A stretch of 64,000 bases of DNA from Litsea cubeba (taxonomy: Eukaryota > Streptophyta > Magnoliopsida > Laurales > Lauraceae), in assembly GCA_012931725.1 (NCBI GenBank), contig WHSA01000395.1, forward strand, positions 62,001 to 126,000. The letters run 5' to 3'. The notes under the pieces are model-generated. The model did no database searches. It worked only from the letters and a program-made list of their open reading frames with translations, and was not told where the DNA came from. Made by a program: the position numbers and the translations under genes. Positions 23,098 through 36,259 of the stretch are shown in pieces (position 1 is the stretch's first letter; every line of letters starts with the position of its first letter).

Positions 23098-26000
23098 TGT
23101 CGCGACCCCGGACCGGGAAACTAGGGGAAAAGATAGGATCCGGGTCCGGGAATCGGGACAATGGTTGGGGTGATGCCGCGCCACGTGCATCTCTTTGGCT
23201 AAACCGCACACGGGATTTAGAGAACATTTATCCGTGCACGTGATTTCCCACAGGGTTCTGCGGTGAGGATTATCTGTACACATCATCTCACATGTAACCA
23301 TACCAAACATATTCTCAAGATTGCGGAAGCGTGTAGCAAACCATACTAATACCATTCAATTCCATAAACAAGACTGATTTATGATTAACATGACAAGATA
23401 TCAGAATGAGCAATGATCATAAGCATATTTCCCCAAAAGTAAAGTTAAGTATATTTACAAAATATCAGTTGATTAATGCCCCAAAATAACGGTCAACAAA
23501 GACCGTACAACCAAAAGAAACCTAAAATAAAGATATCATAAGTTCCCAAATGTATCGTTCTCAAGGCAAGGCCGAATGTCTACATGACATCATCGGCTTG
23601 CCACTCAATCACTCGCTGCGGTTCACCGACCGCCTCCTCCGACTCCTCCTCAATGGCAATAAGCTCGGGACCTGAGTACCAAAATAAATGGATCAAACAC
23701 GACGGTTTGGCAGGTGGGTGAAAAGATATAACAATAATTCAAAACAATGATGCCTTTAGAAACATAGTAAAAATCTGGATAAACAATGCATTTTTCATAA
23801 AAGAAGAATACAACATTTAAAAGAGTTACATATGCAAATAAAACATGTAAGGTAACAAGGATTCGGGACTAACAAGGTGGCAACCACACAAAGCTAAATC
23901 CTCTCTCACAAAAGTGATAAGAGCACATCGGGACATTGACCTCAGTCACACGAGGTGAGGAGAATCAACGACGATAACCTCAGTCACACGAGGTGAGGAG
24001 AGTCAACGATTTTTATATAATAAATACATATAATACTCTGCGGGACCACGGTAGCGAACCGGGTATATCGGGGCGAGGCGGGAACCATGCTGCAGCGGGT
24101 ATAACTGAAGGGGGATATCCAAACCGGTGGATCAAACCGATAAGGTTATCCAAGCTGAGTGGTGCCGACTCATAGGTAACATGCGAAAATCAAACAAATA
24201 AATACACATAACGGGGCGGGAACTCATAGGTACAAAACGCATAAAAGTCGGGACGGGTCTAAACAAATTAACAATATGGTAACACAATGCTCTCGGTTCA
24301 AGGGTACTCACAAATCACGGGTTGAAATCCCAAAATAGGGGGATTGGTTGAAAATCAAATACAAATAGTTTCCAGTACCTTTACAGGCTAACAATGGGTT
24401 TCTAGAATTGAATCAGTGTGGATAGGGTCCCGTATGTCGATTATGATAAAATTTTGGTACTCTTTAAGAGTTAGGGACATCCCGAGTCCTTATACACATT
24501 GGTCAATCTAGACAACCTCATGGAATCTCCATGATAAGTTTTCCCTTTCCTTCGGACTTCACGCAATATTTCACAAGTCCTTAAATAACAATGGGGCTCC
24601 AAACAATACCTCCCCACTACAACCCATTGCAATTTACCCAAATCTTTCATGGGTTTGAATGCATCATTACAGGTTCAATGTCTTCACATAAGAAGATAAG
24701 GGATAGAGCTGAATTGGACTTGAGTATGGGCTTGGAATGAATCTGGAAATTAGTCTCACAATTCTCCTATTTTACAGTTCATCTCATTTCAGTCCGATCG
24801 ATCGGGCTCCTTGGCCGATCGATCGGTCCTGACTTGCTTCCAGTTATTTACAGTCCGATCGATCGGACCTGATGGGCGATCGATCGGTCCTGAAAACCCT
24901 CTCAGTTATTTACAGTCCGATCGATCGGACCTGATGGGCGATCGATCGGTCCTGAAAACCCTCTCAGTTATTTACAGTCCGATCGATCGGACCTGATGGG
25001 CGATCGATCGGACCTGCAACGAATCTCAACCCATTTGGTTGAATTCTTCTCTTGTCCAACTCCTATCCATTTCCTTTCTTTCCCCTTCTTCCATACATAT
25101 CCTCACGAATAATTGGGCTATTCCTTGACCTCCTTATCTCATCAAATCATCATTCAAAATCAATAAGACTAAACCATCAAACATGATAAACCATTAAAAC
25201 TATTAATGAAGACATATCAAGATTTTTCATAAAACATGATAAAACACATGAGAATCATTTCATCCACTTGCCTTGGGTCCAATTGCAAATCAATTGAGCT
25301 CTAATCACCTCTCAAGCCCCCAACCAATCACCTATGCACAAAACCCCCAAATCCAAACCCTAAAATATCAAAATCCAAGTAAAACAAGACGGAATCTTCC
25401 AATAAATGAAATGGAGTTTCCCTAGGGCTAAACAAACAAGATTATAAAACTTTTAGGAAGATCACTTACAAGGAAGTTCTTCAAAAAGCAAGGTGTTGTC
25501 CAAAGGAAGTTTTGGAGTGGGCGGTTTTCTTCAAAAATGGTGTCAAGACGAAGCCCTTGAGATGAGGAAGAAGATTATAGCCTCTAATTTTCCATTAGCA
25601 CTAGCTTAGTGGGGGATTGAAGATGAAGAAGCAAGAAAAAGGTAAGGGAAAACCCTTAGGGCTGGGATTTCTCTTCTCCTCTAGGGTTTTTGCCAGAAAT
25701 GGGAAAAATGAAGAAGAAGCTTTCTATATATAGTAAGTGGGAGTGGGGCCCACAACTTAAAAGACTTCTCGGGCTCAAAACATGGTTTTCGGTGCTTCAA
25801 ACGAATTCGACGAAGAAGACAAAGTTGATCGGCAAAATTTCTAGTTTCCAAAAAGTATATATTTTGCACACTTTGATGACATTGAAATCGGTGTCCAGAT
25901 TTTGGGTAAAAAGACCATTTTGCCCTCAATTAGTGAAAATCGGGTTTAAGGTCCTTGAATGAAAACGATGTCAACAAGAAAGTTGTAGGGATTAACAAGA

Positions 26001-26234
26001 TAAGTCCAATGGGGTTAAAAACACGATTCTTGGAAATCATCGGTAAACCCCCAATCTCACACAATTCGTAACAAGAACCCCCAAAGGGTCCCACAAATAA
26101 AAAGGCTCTCCAAATTCCCCAAAGCTATTATAAAAGCTATTCTAATCCCCAACTAGTCCAAAGACCACTAAACACACTAACTAAAATACAACTTAATCAA
26201 CTCTAAACGAGGTCTCTCGGGTCGGGGTCTTACA
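23098..26234 (-). repeat. Gypsy 3' LTR
   Basis: 3137 bp, beginning TGTCGCGACCCCGGACC and ending GTCTTACA on the plus strand. It contains the GATCGATC palindrome cluster (24794-25014) and paired CCTCAGTCACACGAGG motifs (about 23940-23996). 25790-25930 (GACGAAGAAGACAAAG, TTTCCAAAAAGTATA) is homologous to 49470-49580 in the LTR of the large non-autonomous element. Short frames in the LTR are not genes. Confidence 0.96.
24794..25014. repeat. Eight-copy CGATCGATCG palindrome cluster in gypsy LTR
   Basis: CCGATCGATCGG or GCGATCGATCGG occurs about eight times in pairs. Each pair is inside a roughly 70-bp unit that also contains CAGTTATTTACAGT and CCTGATGGG. The same cluster is in the other LTR at 32902-33122. 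Confidence 0.95.
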
Positions 26235-26250
26235 TCCTCCACCCCTTAGG
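26235..26250 (-). other. Gypsy polypurine tract, overlapping the pol stop
   Basis: On the element strand CCTAAGGGGTGGAGGA lies directly before the LTR start TGTAAG. The TAA that ends gag-pol (26246-26248) is inside it, so coding runs to within 12 bases of the 3' LTR. Confidence 0.85.
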
Positions 26251-29200
26251 ACATTTGGTCCTCCAAATGGAAATTAAAACTCACCTCCGGTAGAAGATGT
26301 GGGTACTTCTTCTGAACTTGATCTTGTAATTCCCATGTTGCTTCTTCCGGTCCATGATTCTCCCAAAGTACCTTGACCCACTGAATAGTCCGAGTTCTCA
26401 ATTCTTGTTCCTTGGTGTCAATGATCTGCTTAGGCTTCTCAACATAGGTCGCATCTTCTCGAATTTCCAACGGCTCATAACGGAGTATGTGTAGTCTGTC
26501 AGGAACGTATTTCTTCAACATAGACACATGGAAAACATTGTGTACGCCGGAGAGTTCAGGTGGTAAGGCTAACCTATAAGCCACATCACCAATCCTACTC
26601 ACAATGTCATACGGTCCAATGTATCTACTAGACAGTTTGCCCTTCTGTCCAAACCTCAAAGTCCCACGAGTGGGTGACACTTTCAAGAAAACCTTATCTC
26701 CTTCTTTGAACTGTAAATCCCTTCTGTGAGAGTCTGCATAACTCTTCTGTCTACTCTGAGCCACTTTCAGACGTTCTTGAATCAACTTGACTTTGTCACT
26801 TGTCTCACTAACAATGGTCGGTCCATGGAAACTGCGAGTACCAACTTCTTCCCAACAAACAGGTGTTCTACACCTTCTGGCATACAAAGCCTCAAAAGGT
26901 GCCATACCGATACTCAAGTGGAAACTGTTGTTGTAAGCGAACTCACACAACGGTAAGGCTTCATCCCACTGAGTCTTGAAATCTAAGACACAAGCTCGAA
27001 GCATATCCTCAAGTGTCTGAATTGTCCTTTCTGACTGACCATCAGTCTGTGGGTGATAGGCTGTACTGAACTGTAACTTCGTACCCATAGACTCATGCAG
27101 TGTCTTCCAAAATCTCGCTACAAATCTACTATCTCTATCGGATGTGATGGAAACTGGCTGTCCATGACGACTGACAATTTCTGTGACAAACAACTGTGCC
27201 AAAGGTAACATATGCATCTTCTTCCCAGTCTTCATTGGTAGGAAATGAGCTGACTTGGTGAGACGATCCACTATGACCCAAATAGCATCATTGCCCTTAC
27301 TAGTCTTCGGTAAACCCGATATGAAGTCCATGGTAATATGCTCCCATTTCCATTCCGGAATCTCTAATGGTCGTAATAACCCTGGAGGCTTCTGGTGTTC
27401 TGCCTTGATCAACTGACATGTCATACAACGAGAGACGAAAGCTGCTATCTCTCTCTTCATGTTATTCCACCAAAATCTGCCCTTCAAATTCTGGTACATT
27501 TTCGTACTGCCCGGGTGTATGGAATACTTGGTATTGTGAGCCTCAGACATGATATCATTCCTCAAGTCCTCCAAGTTAGGCACACACAGACAGTCTCGGT
27601 AATACAAAACTCCGTCTACAACACGAAAATCCGGACGATCTGCTAAGTGCTCAGAAATCTTAGCCAACTCTGGGTCTTGCAACTGACTCTCTTTTATCTT
27701 TTGAATGAACGAAGGCTCTGACACAGACATGTTTGCTAACATGACACCCTCTCTTAGTGGATGAAATTCTACTCCCAACTCTTCTAACTGTTGTACCACA
27801 TAAGTCCCCCGAAGACTTGCCATGCTCACTGACTTTCTACTCAAGGCATCTGCAACTACATTCGCTTTTCCCGGGTGATACTTGATTGGAAAATCATAGT
27901 CTTTAATATATTCCATCCATCTCCTCTGCCTCATGTTTAACTCCTTCTGAGAAAACAAGTACTGTAGGCTACGGTGATCGGAGTGAACCTCAAACTTCTC
28001 TCCATAGAGGTAGTGTCTCCACATCTTCAAAGCTAAAACAACTGCGGCCAACTCGAGATCATGTGTTGCATAGTTCTTCTCATGATCTTTCAACTGCCGT
28101 GACCCATATGCAACTACCTTCCCATCTTGCATTAACACGCATCCAAGCCCAACATCGGAAGCATCGGTAAAAATGGTAAAACCGCCGCTCCCAGATGGCA
28201 AAGTAAGGACTGGAGCTGTAGTCAATCTCTTCTTTAGTTCTTGAAAACTAGCCTCACACTTGTCCGTCCAAACATATGGTGCATTCTTCCTTGTCAACTT
28301 CGTCAAAGGTGACGCAATCGACGAAAATCCTTGCACAAACCTCCGATAATATCCTGCCAATCCAAGAAAACTCCTGATCTCTGATGCATTCTTCGGTCTA
28401 TCCCAATTCATGACTGCCTCAATCTTGGACGGGTCCACTGATAATCCTTCCTTAGAGATGATATGACCCAAAAATGTGACTTGGTCCAACCAAAATTCAC
28501 ACTTACTAAGTTTTGCAAACAATTGATTCTCTCTCAATAGCTGGAGTGCTATCCTCAAATGTTCCTCATGCTCTTCTTTGGTCTTGGAATACACTAAAAT
28601 ATCATCAATAAACACCACTGTAAACTGATCCAAATACTCTGCAAATATTTTGTTCATCAATGCCATGAAAACTGCCGGTGCATTAGTCAAACCAAATGGC
28701 ATCACTAGAAACTCATAGTGTCCATATCTTGTCCGAAAGGTTGTTTTTGGTACATCTGAATCTCTAACTCTCAACTGATGGTAGCCTGACCTCAAATCAA
28801 TCTTCGAAAAGTAAGCAGCTCCTTGCAACTGATCAAACAATTCATCTATCCTTGGCAATGGATATTTGTTTTTGATGGTCACTTGGTTCAATCTTCTATA
28901 GTCAATACACATTCTCATAGAGCCATCCTTCTTCTTTACAAACAAAACTGGTGCTCCCCACGGTGACACACTAGGTCTCACAAAACCTTTGCCCAAAAGT
29001 TCTTGCAATTGCATCTTCAACTCTCCCAATTCTGCCGGGGCCATTCTGTAAGGTGCGATAGATATCGGGGCGGTCCCCGGTAACAACTCAATAGTGAAGT
29101 CTATCTCTCTAATGGGTGGCAATCCTGGTATCTCCTCCGGGAAAACATCCGGAAATTCACAAACAGTTGGGATCTCCTCCACCCCTTGGGACCGTTTATC

Positions 29201-31054
29201 CTCCGTGATAAACGCCAAATAACCCTCACAACCACTTTTTAGAAGTCTATCAGCCTTCAACGCTGAAATAAATCCTGCACCAGAATTACTCCTCTCTCCC
29301 TGAAACAACACCCCTGCTTGGGTCTCCTCTAACTTAAAAGTTAAGGTCTTATGGAAACAATCCATAGTAGCATGGTATCCTGCTAACCAATCCATCCCTA
29401 GGATGACATCAAAATCCTGCATCTCTAATAAAATGAGATCTGCCGGTAATACTACTTCCCCTATCATGACTGGACAACTAGGGTAAAAAGTTCTACAAAC
29501 AACTTCCTTACCTAAAGGGGTAGTCACAGTCAAAATGAAACTCAACTCTCTAGCATGCACATCAATCAACTTAGCAAATTTTGGAGATAGAAATGAGTGA
29601 GTAGAGCCAGGGTCAAACAAAACCTTAGCATCAAAGCCACAGATGAGAAGTGTACCTTCTACTACATTGCCTTCAGCCTCTGCATCAGCTCTATTGACAG
29701 CATAGAGTTGTGCCCTCTGTGGTGGCCTGTTTGGTCCTTGTTGTTGCCTGCCTTGTGGTGCATTCCTGTTCTGATTCTGAGGATGCTGATTCTGATTTTG
29801 ATTCTGCCCTTGCTGACGGGCCTGTTGTTGCTGTTGTTGCTGTGGCCTAAACTATTGCTGAGGTGCCTGTTGTTGTAGTGGTCTTGCTTGATTCTGGACC
29901 ACTAACGCATTTTGAGGTGGTGCCTGACGCTGTGCTCCTTGCTGCTGCCTGTTATGTCTATCAGGCCTTGGACAATCCTTCATTTGGTGGTTCATGGAGC
30001 CACATCTAAAGCACGCTCCTGTCATAAATCGGCAATTGGCACTCTCATGGTTTTTCCCACAGTGGATACAAACCACTGGATTCTGCACATTCTGTTCCTG
30101 CCTTGGCCTTTTGTTCTGATTGTTTCTTTGTTGATAATTCTGCTGTTGGCCTTGACCCTTTCCTTGGTTCTTGATGATCTTGTTATGGAAGTTCTCAAAT
30201 TTGTATGATCTCTTGACAGCTTCTTCAAAGGTAACGGGTGGTACAACCCCGGTAGCATCCCTCTCAATAATTGGGTGAAGTCCCTCAAGGAACTTGGTTA
30301 TCTTCTTCTCAACCGTGTCTATCAACTCTGGAGCATACCTTGACAATCTCTCGAATTTGGTAAGGTATTCGAGGACTGTCATGTTCCCTTGCACAAGTTG
30401 CTGAAATTCTGCTGCCTTTTGTCTCTTGACATGTGCAGGTACATATTTCTCTCCAAACTGTCTCTTGAAGTTAACCCAAGCTTCTGCATCAGCCATTGTC
30501 CTGTATTCTGCCTTGACGGTCTTCCACCAAATATCTGCTAAACCCACAAACATAGAGGCTGCAAGCTGTACACGTTCTACACCGGTACATATGAATATCT
30601 CAAATATGTTTTCGGTGTGCTCAAGCCAATCATCTGCTGCCATTGGATCCTCAGTCCCCAAAAATTCTTTCGGTCCTCTCTTCCTGAACCGCTCATACAA
30701 CACATTAGGATCATTCCCTCTAATGTTTACCGGACCAGGTGGTGCAACTGGGATTGGTTCCGGTCTCCTTTCTAATATCCCCAACAACTGTGCCTGCATT
30801 TGATCTATCTCCCTAGCATGATCCTCGTCCTTCTTAAGCATCTGTTCTTACAATCTGGTCTGTGTCTCATATGCTTGTGCCTGGAGCCTAGCCTGATTCT
30901 CATTTGCCTGGCGTTGTTGGTCAATCATAGCCTGCATCATCTGTTGGAATTGGTTCTGCATGTTGTTGTCTTGTGGTTCCTCTCCAATAGGCTCTGTATT
31001 CTCACTGTTACTGGCAACGTGATTACTGTTTGCAGTTCTTTTGCGAGGTGGCAT
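26246..31054 (-). pseudogene. Gypsy gag-pol polyprotein with two premature stops
   Basis: One continuous frame of 1602 codons plus a stop from the ATG at 31054 (MPPRKRTANSNH), broken only by TAA at 30848-30850 and TAG at 29852-29854. Both are explained by Gln codons CAA and CAG changing C to T. Gag (31054 to about 29900) has a retrotrans_gag core (DPMAADDWLEHTENIFEI, FVGLADIWWKTVKAEY) and zinc knuckles (CIHCGKNHESANC, CFRCGSMNHQMKDC), then a Gln-rich linker. The protease motif is LFDPGSTHSF, with D-P-G instead of the usual D-S-G. RT has VFIDDILVYS, RNase H has FTDASDVGLG, and integrase has an HHCC finger (CMTCQ) and WVIVDRLTKSAHFLP. The end has a GPY/F segment (YIGPYDIV) and a chromodomain (WVKVLWENHGPEEATWE). 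Everything downstream of the stops is open, so the lesions are recent. Confidence 0.95.
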
Positions 31055-31190
31055 AACGCTGCAAAACAAATTGTTAGCACATATAAATCGAGTACAGGGT
31101 GGTCACACATTGCTCACACGATTCTATCTAACGAATCCTCGCCACGTACTTAAGATTTCTAGTTTCTTTTAATTGCCTGAAACATGTCCC

Positions 31191-31202
31191 GCTCTGATAC
31201 CA
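31191..31202 (-). other. Gypsy primer-binding site (initiator Met-tRNA)
   Basis: TGGTATCAGAGC on the element strand, a few bases inside the 5' LTR. A short leader (31055-31190) separates it from the gag ATG. Confidence 0.93.
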
Positions 31203-31206
31203 GTCC

Positions 31207-34200
31207 TGTCGTGACCCCGGACCGGGAAACTAGGGGAAAAGATAGGATCTGGGTCCGGGAATCGGGACAGTGGTTGGGTGATGCCGCGCCACGTGCATCT
31301 CTTAGGCTAAACCGCACACGGAATTAAAAGAACATTTATCCGTGCACGTGATTTCCCACAGGGTTCCGCGGTGAGGATTATCTGTACACATCATCTCACA
31401 TGTAACCATACCAAACATATTCTCAAGATTGCGGAAGCGTGTAGCAAACCATACTAATACCATTCAATTCCATAAACAAGACTGATTTATGATTAACATG
31501 ACAAGATATCAGAATGAGCAATGATCATAAGCATATTTCCCCAAAAGTAAAGTTAAGTATATTTACAAAATATCAGTTGATTAATGCCCCAAAATAACGG
31601 TCAACAAAGACCGTACAACCAAAAGAAACCTAAAATAAAGATATCATAAGTTCCCAAATGTATCGTTCTCAAGGCAAGGCCGAATGTCTACATGACATCA
31701 TCGGCTTGCCACTCAATCACTCGCTGCGGTTCACCGACCGCCTCCTCTGGCTCCTCCTCAATGGCAATAAGCTCGGGACCTGAGTACCAAAATAAATGGA
31801 TCAAACACGACGGTCTGGCAGGTGGGTGAAAAGATATAACAATAATTCAAAATAATGATGCCTTTAGAAACATAGTAAAAATCTGGATAAACAATGCATT
31901 TTTCATAAAAGAAGAATACAACATTTAAAAGAGTTACATATGCAAATAAAACATGTAAGGTAACAAGGATTCGGGACTAACAAGGTGGCAACCACACAAA
32001 GCTAAATCCTCTCTCACAAAAGTGATAAGAGCACATCGGGACATTGACCTCAGTCACACGAGGTGAGGAGAATCAACGACGCTAACCTCAGTCACACGAG
32101 GTGAGGAGAGTCAACGATTTTTATATAATAAATACATATAATACTCTGCGGGACCACGGTAGCGAACCGGGTATATCGGGGCGAGGCGGGAACCATGCTG
32201 CAGCGGGTATAACTGAAGGGGGATATCCAAACCGGTGGATCAAACCGATAAGGTTATCCAAGCTGAGTGGTGCCGACTCATAGGTAACATGCGAAAATCA
32301 AACAAATAAATACACATAACGGGGCGGGAACTCATAGGTACAAAACGCATAAAAGTCGGGACGGGTCTAAACAAATTAACAATATGGTAACACAATGCTC
32401 TCGGTTCAAGGGTACTCACAAATCACGGGTTGAAATCCCAAAATAGGGGGATTGGTTGAAAATCAAATACAATTAGTTTCCAATACCTTTACAGGCTAAC
32501 AATGGGTTTCTAGAATTGAATCAGTGTGGATAGGGTCCCGTATGTCGATTATGATAAAATTTTGGTACTCTTTAAGAGTTAGGGACATTCCGAGTCCTTA
32601 TACACATTGGTCAATCTAGACAACCTCATGGAATCTCCATGATAAGTTTTCCCTTTCCTTCGGACTTCACGCAATATTTCACAAGTCCTTAAATAACAAT
32701 GGGGCTCCAAACAATACCTCCCCACTACAACCCATTGCAATTTACCCAAATCTTTCATGGGTTTGAATGCATCATTACAGGTTCAATGTCTTCACATAAG
32801 AAGATAAGGGATAGAGCTGAATTGGACTTGAGTATGGGCTTGGAATGAATCTGGAAATTAGTCTCACAATTCTCCTATTTTACAGTTCATCTCATTTCAG
32901 TCCGATCGATCGGGCTCCTTGGCCGATCGATCGGTCCTGACTTGCTTCCAGTTATTTACAGTCCGATCGATCGGACCTGATGGGCGATCGATCGGTCCTG
33001 AAAACCCTCTCAGTTATTTACAGTCCGATCGATCGGACCTGATGGGCGATCGATCGGTCCTGAAAACCCTCTCAGTTATTTACAGTCCGATCGATCGGAC
33101 CTGATGGGCGATCGATCGGACCTGCAACGAATCTCAACCCATTTGGTTGAATTCTTCTCTTGTCCAACTCATATCCATTTCCTTTCTTTCCCCTTCTTCC
33201 ATACATATCCTCACGAATAATTGGGCTATTCCTTGACCTCCTTATCTCATCAAATCATCATTCAAAATCAATAAGACTAAACCATCAAACATGATAAACC
33301 ATTAAAACTATTAATGAAGACATATCAAGATTTTTCATAAAACATGATAAAACACATGAGAATCATTTCATCCACTTGCCTTGGGTCCAATTGCAAATCA
33401 ATTGAGCTCTAATCACCTCTTAAGCCCCCAATCAAACACCTATGCACAAAACCCCCAAATCCAAACCCTAAAATATCAAAATCCAAGTAAAACAAGACGA
33501 AATCTTCCAATAAATGAAATGGAGTTTCCCTAGGGCTAAACAAACAAGATTATAAAACTTTTAGGAAGATCACTTACAAGGAAGTTCTTCAAAAAGCAAG
33601 GTGTTGTCCAAAGGAAGTCTTGGAGTGGGCGGTTTTCTTCAAAAATGGTGTCAAGACGAAGCCCTTGAGATGAGGAAGAAGATTGTAGTCTCTAATTTTC
33701 AATTAGCACTAGCTTAGTGGGGGATTGAAGATGAAGAAGCAAGAAAAAGGTAAGGGAAAACCCTTAGGGCTGGGATTTCTCTTCTCCTCTAGGGTTTTTG
33801 CCAGAAATGGGAAAAATGAAGAAGAAGCTTTCTATATATAGTAAGTGGGAGTGGGGCCCACAACTTAAAAGACTTCTCGGGCTCAAAACATGGTTTTCGG
33901 TGCTTCAAACGAATTCGACGAAGAAGACAAAGTTGATCGGCAAAATTTCTAGTTTCCAAAAAGTATATATTTTGCACACTTTGATGACATTGAAATCGGT
34001 GTCCAGATTTTGGGTAAAAAGACCATTTTGCCCTCAATTAGTGAAAATCGGGTTTAAGGTCCTTGAATGAAAACGATGTCAACAAGAAAGTTGTAGGGAT
34101 TAACAAGATAAGTCCAATGGGGTTAAAAACACGATTCTTGGAAATCATCGGTAAACCCCCAATCTCACACAATTCGTAACAAGAACCCCCAAAGGGTCCC

Positions 34201-34342
34201 ACAAATAAAAAGGCTCTCCAAATTCCCCAAAGCTATTATAAAAGCTATTCTAATCCCCAACTAGTCCAAAGACCACTAAACACACTAACTAAAACACAAC
34301 TTAATCAACTCTAAACGAGGTCTCTCGAGTCGGGGTCTTACA
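31207..34342 (-). repeat. Gypsy 5' LTR
   Basis: 3136 bp, the partner of 23098-26234. It contains the CGATCGATCG cluster (32902-33122). The promoter should lie toward its right part. Differences from the left LTR are scattered and mostly transitions, for example GTGACC versus GCGACC at the start. Confidence 0.96.
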
Positions 34343-34937
34343 AAATGCATTTCTTCCTTCTAGTTGGACGGGTCAACGAAAGAAGGTGGGATATTATAAC
34401 AGCATGACACGCGCCGGAGATTATCTATTCGCTGAAAACTATGTAAGCTAATTTCAATGACGAATCCCGGCTTTAACATTAATTGGTATAACTATCGTAT
34501 GGAATAGCTAATTCTGATTATCATGAATGTGTTTTGTACAGCTAACATGGATCAATGAGCGATTTATGCAATACGGATGGAATGATCCCACCGTATGGAC
34601 GAGACATAAAATGGATTGTCCCATGCAGACAAACAGGTTAAATTCGTATATAATTTGAGATTTCGTTTCATGGTCATTTTCGCGTAAGCTTCATAAAACC
34701 CATTTAAATGCACATTGTTTGAACAGACATTTATGTTTTCTCAGCGTCGATTGTGGGATCTTTGTCATGGCGTACGCACAGCACATAGCATTGCGTTGGG
34801 CAATGTTGTTCAGGCAGAGCGACATGTACTACTATCGTGCCAAGATAGTTAGTGACAACTATAAAGATCAATTCGTGCGTTGGGATGTGAGGAGGCAACT
34901 GAATCCGAATAACGATTCTTCGGGGGAGGAAAATTAG
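34343..34937 (+). pseudogene. PMD-Ulp1 fusion gene, 3' part (Ulp1 catalytic core)
   Basis: This continues the gene cut at 23097. After the AAATG duplication, HFFLLVGRVNERRW starts with the presumed catalytic His (CAT, 34348-34350). A one-base loss near 34390 then shifts the frame; the following Asp/Tyr-Tyr region (YYNSMTRAGDYLFAENY) reads only in the next frame. Donor at 34442; exon 34542-34636 (LTWINERFMQYGWNDPTVW, ending CPMQTN); final exon 34745-34937 with VDCGIFVMAYAQHIALRW, which contains the catalytic Cys (34752-34754), and stop. His, Asp-region and Cys order and spacing match C48/Ulp1 peptidases. With the insertion and frameshifts no protease can be made. Confidence 0.88.
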
Positions 34938-36255
34938 TGATGTGATGCGTGAGGAGTAAGATAAAACATGCCTAATAGATTTTGCATGAATCAAATGTTG
35001 ATAATTACTGAACGGTTTATTTCAATTTGCAAAGCTGTATAACGAGCACTACATGTTGACTAATCAAGGGTTCAAATCTGGGAGAATAGCAGAGAAAGAT
35101 ATCTGATCGAGAGAAAGAGAGAGAGAGATATTTGATCGTGAGAGAGAGTGGGAGAGAGATCTGATCCATGGAGAGATTACAGGTGAGATGCTAATTACAT
35201 GTGGGATGAGTCATCCTCATCCATGATCTCCTTTCCTTTACATTTCTGAGTATGTCTACAGCTCCTCCCTTGCACTCCTCTAGATGCTCAAACATGGCAT
35301 TGAATCTCTCAGCTTCTCTTTATGAAAACTTCTTTCATGAACATGCTTGGTTGGTTGGTTGGTTTGAGGTATAAATCTTCCTTATGGCTTACTGTACATT
35401 TGTGTATTTCTTTTCACAATTCTCGTACTTTCAATCCATACCAATTATGTTTTCTATGTTATCCTTTCAAGTGTATTAATGGTCTTTTTTTTAAAGATAT
35501 ATTATATAAGTTGCATTAACTTTTGGGTTACAATAGCTTTTTCACGGAACAGGGAGGGCTGGGTTCCCTATGGAATTGATGGGGTTGATGCTGGGGGCGT
35601 TTGTCGATGAGTATGCGGTTCGTGTTGTGGATGTTCTCGCGATGCCGTAGAGCAAAAGAAAGATTTGTTAACATCTATGCTAGGCAACCGAGGCTCGATT
35701 ACTTCAAATTGTTGGATTGCGAGTTGAACATGTTATTTATGAAAAAAATTGTGCGAGAGGATACTCAATTTGTGACACATGAATGTACACAGTGGAGTTA
35801 GCTTTTTTTTTAATTGAATGTAACAGTTGATAACTATGTAGATAAGCTGTAAACATCTGGAATGGATAGAAATATATGGAAGGGAGTGACATTTGTGTTG
35901 ATCAAAAAGGTTCCATCGCATTATATTCAAAGAAGAACAGCAACTGCGTAGAAGGGCTTACATTTGCAGCCATGACTACAAGACTCTTATCCATTTCTGG
36001 TGTGAGCTAAGTTCCCACATGGCGTGAAAATACATCATGCCTTTTATGTTCAATCATATTTCATGTTTGTAAGATCATTAACATTCGAAAAAGATATAAA
36101 AAAGAATCAATTCTCGCTTGGTATGAGTCATAAACAGGAGGCAGATAAAACGTTTGATTCCAAAAATGGATTGTGCGGTGAAAATAAAATTAACAGCGAG
36201 CTTCCATTACAGTGCCAAAAAACCAAAAATAAAAAAAAATTCAGTTAAAAGGTAT
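34938..36255. other. Gene-free stretch with (GA)n tract
   Basis: This is the 3' flank of PMD-Ulp1. 35103-35165 is a GA-rich microsatellite (GAGAGAAAGAGAGAGAGAGA-type). A short frame at 35601-35801 has no recognisable domain and no conserved-looking context; I do not call it a gene. Confidence 0.55.
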
Positions 36256-36259
36256 TTAA

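Larger units (their letters stand above)
23098..34342 (-). mobile_element. Gypsy (Tekay/Del-type chromovirus) LTR retrotransposon, 11.2 kb
   Basis: LTRs 23098-26234 and 31207-34342 (TGTCG...TCTTACA) are nearly identical: I counted about 30 differences, roughly 1%. They enclose one gag-pol frame on the minus strand with domain order Gag, zinc knuckles, protease, RT, RNase H, integrase, chromodomain. It has an initiator Met-tRNA primer site and a polypurine tract. A perfect 5-bp duplication, AAATG, flanks it. The C-terminal chromodomain places it among chromoviruses; the long LTRs and single gag-pol frame favour Tekay/Del. Two in-frame stops make this copy defective. It sits inside the Ulp1 exon of the PMD-Ulp1 gene, in opposite orientation to that gene. 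Confidence 0.96.

Noticed and set aside
24811..24996. Frame with DRSIGPDGRSIGP repeats in the gypsy LTR
   Set aside because: Translation of the CGATCGATCG cluster; present identically in both LTRs.
35601..35801. Small unknown gene of 66 codons
   Set aside because: No domain, no splice or neighbour support and a length expected by chance.
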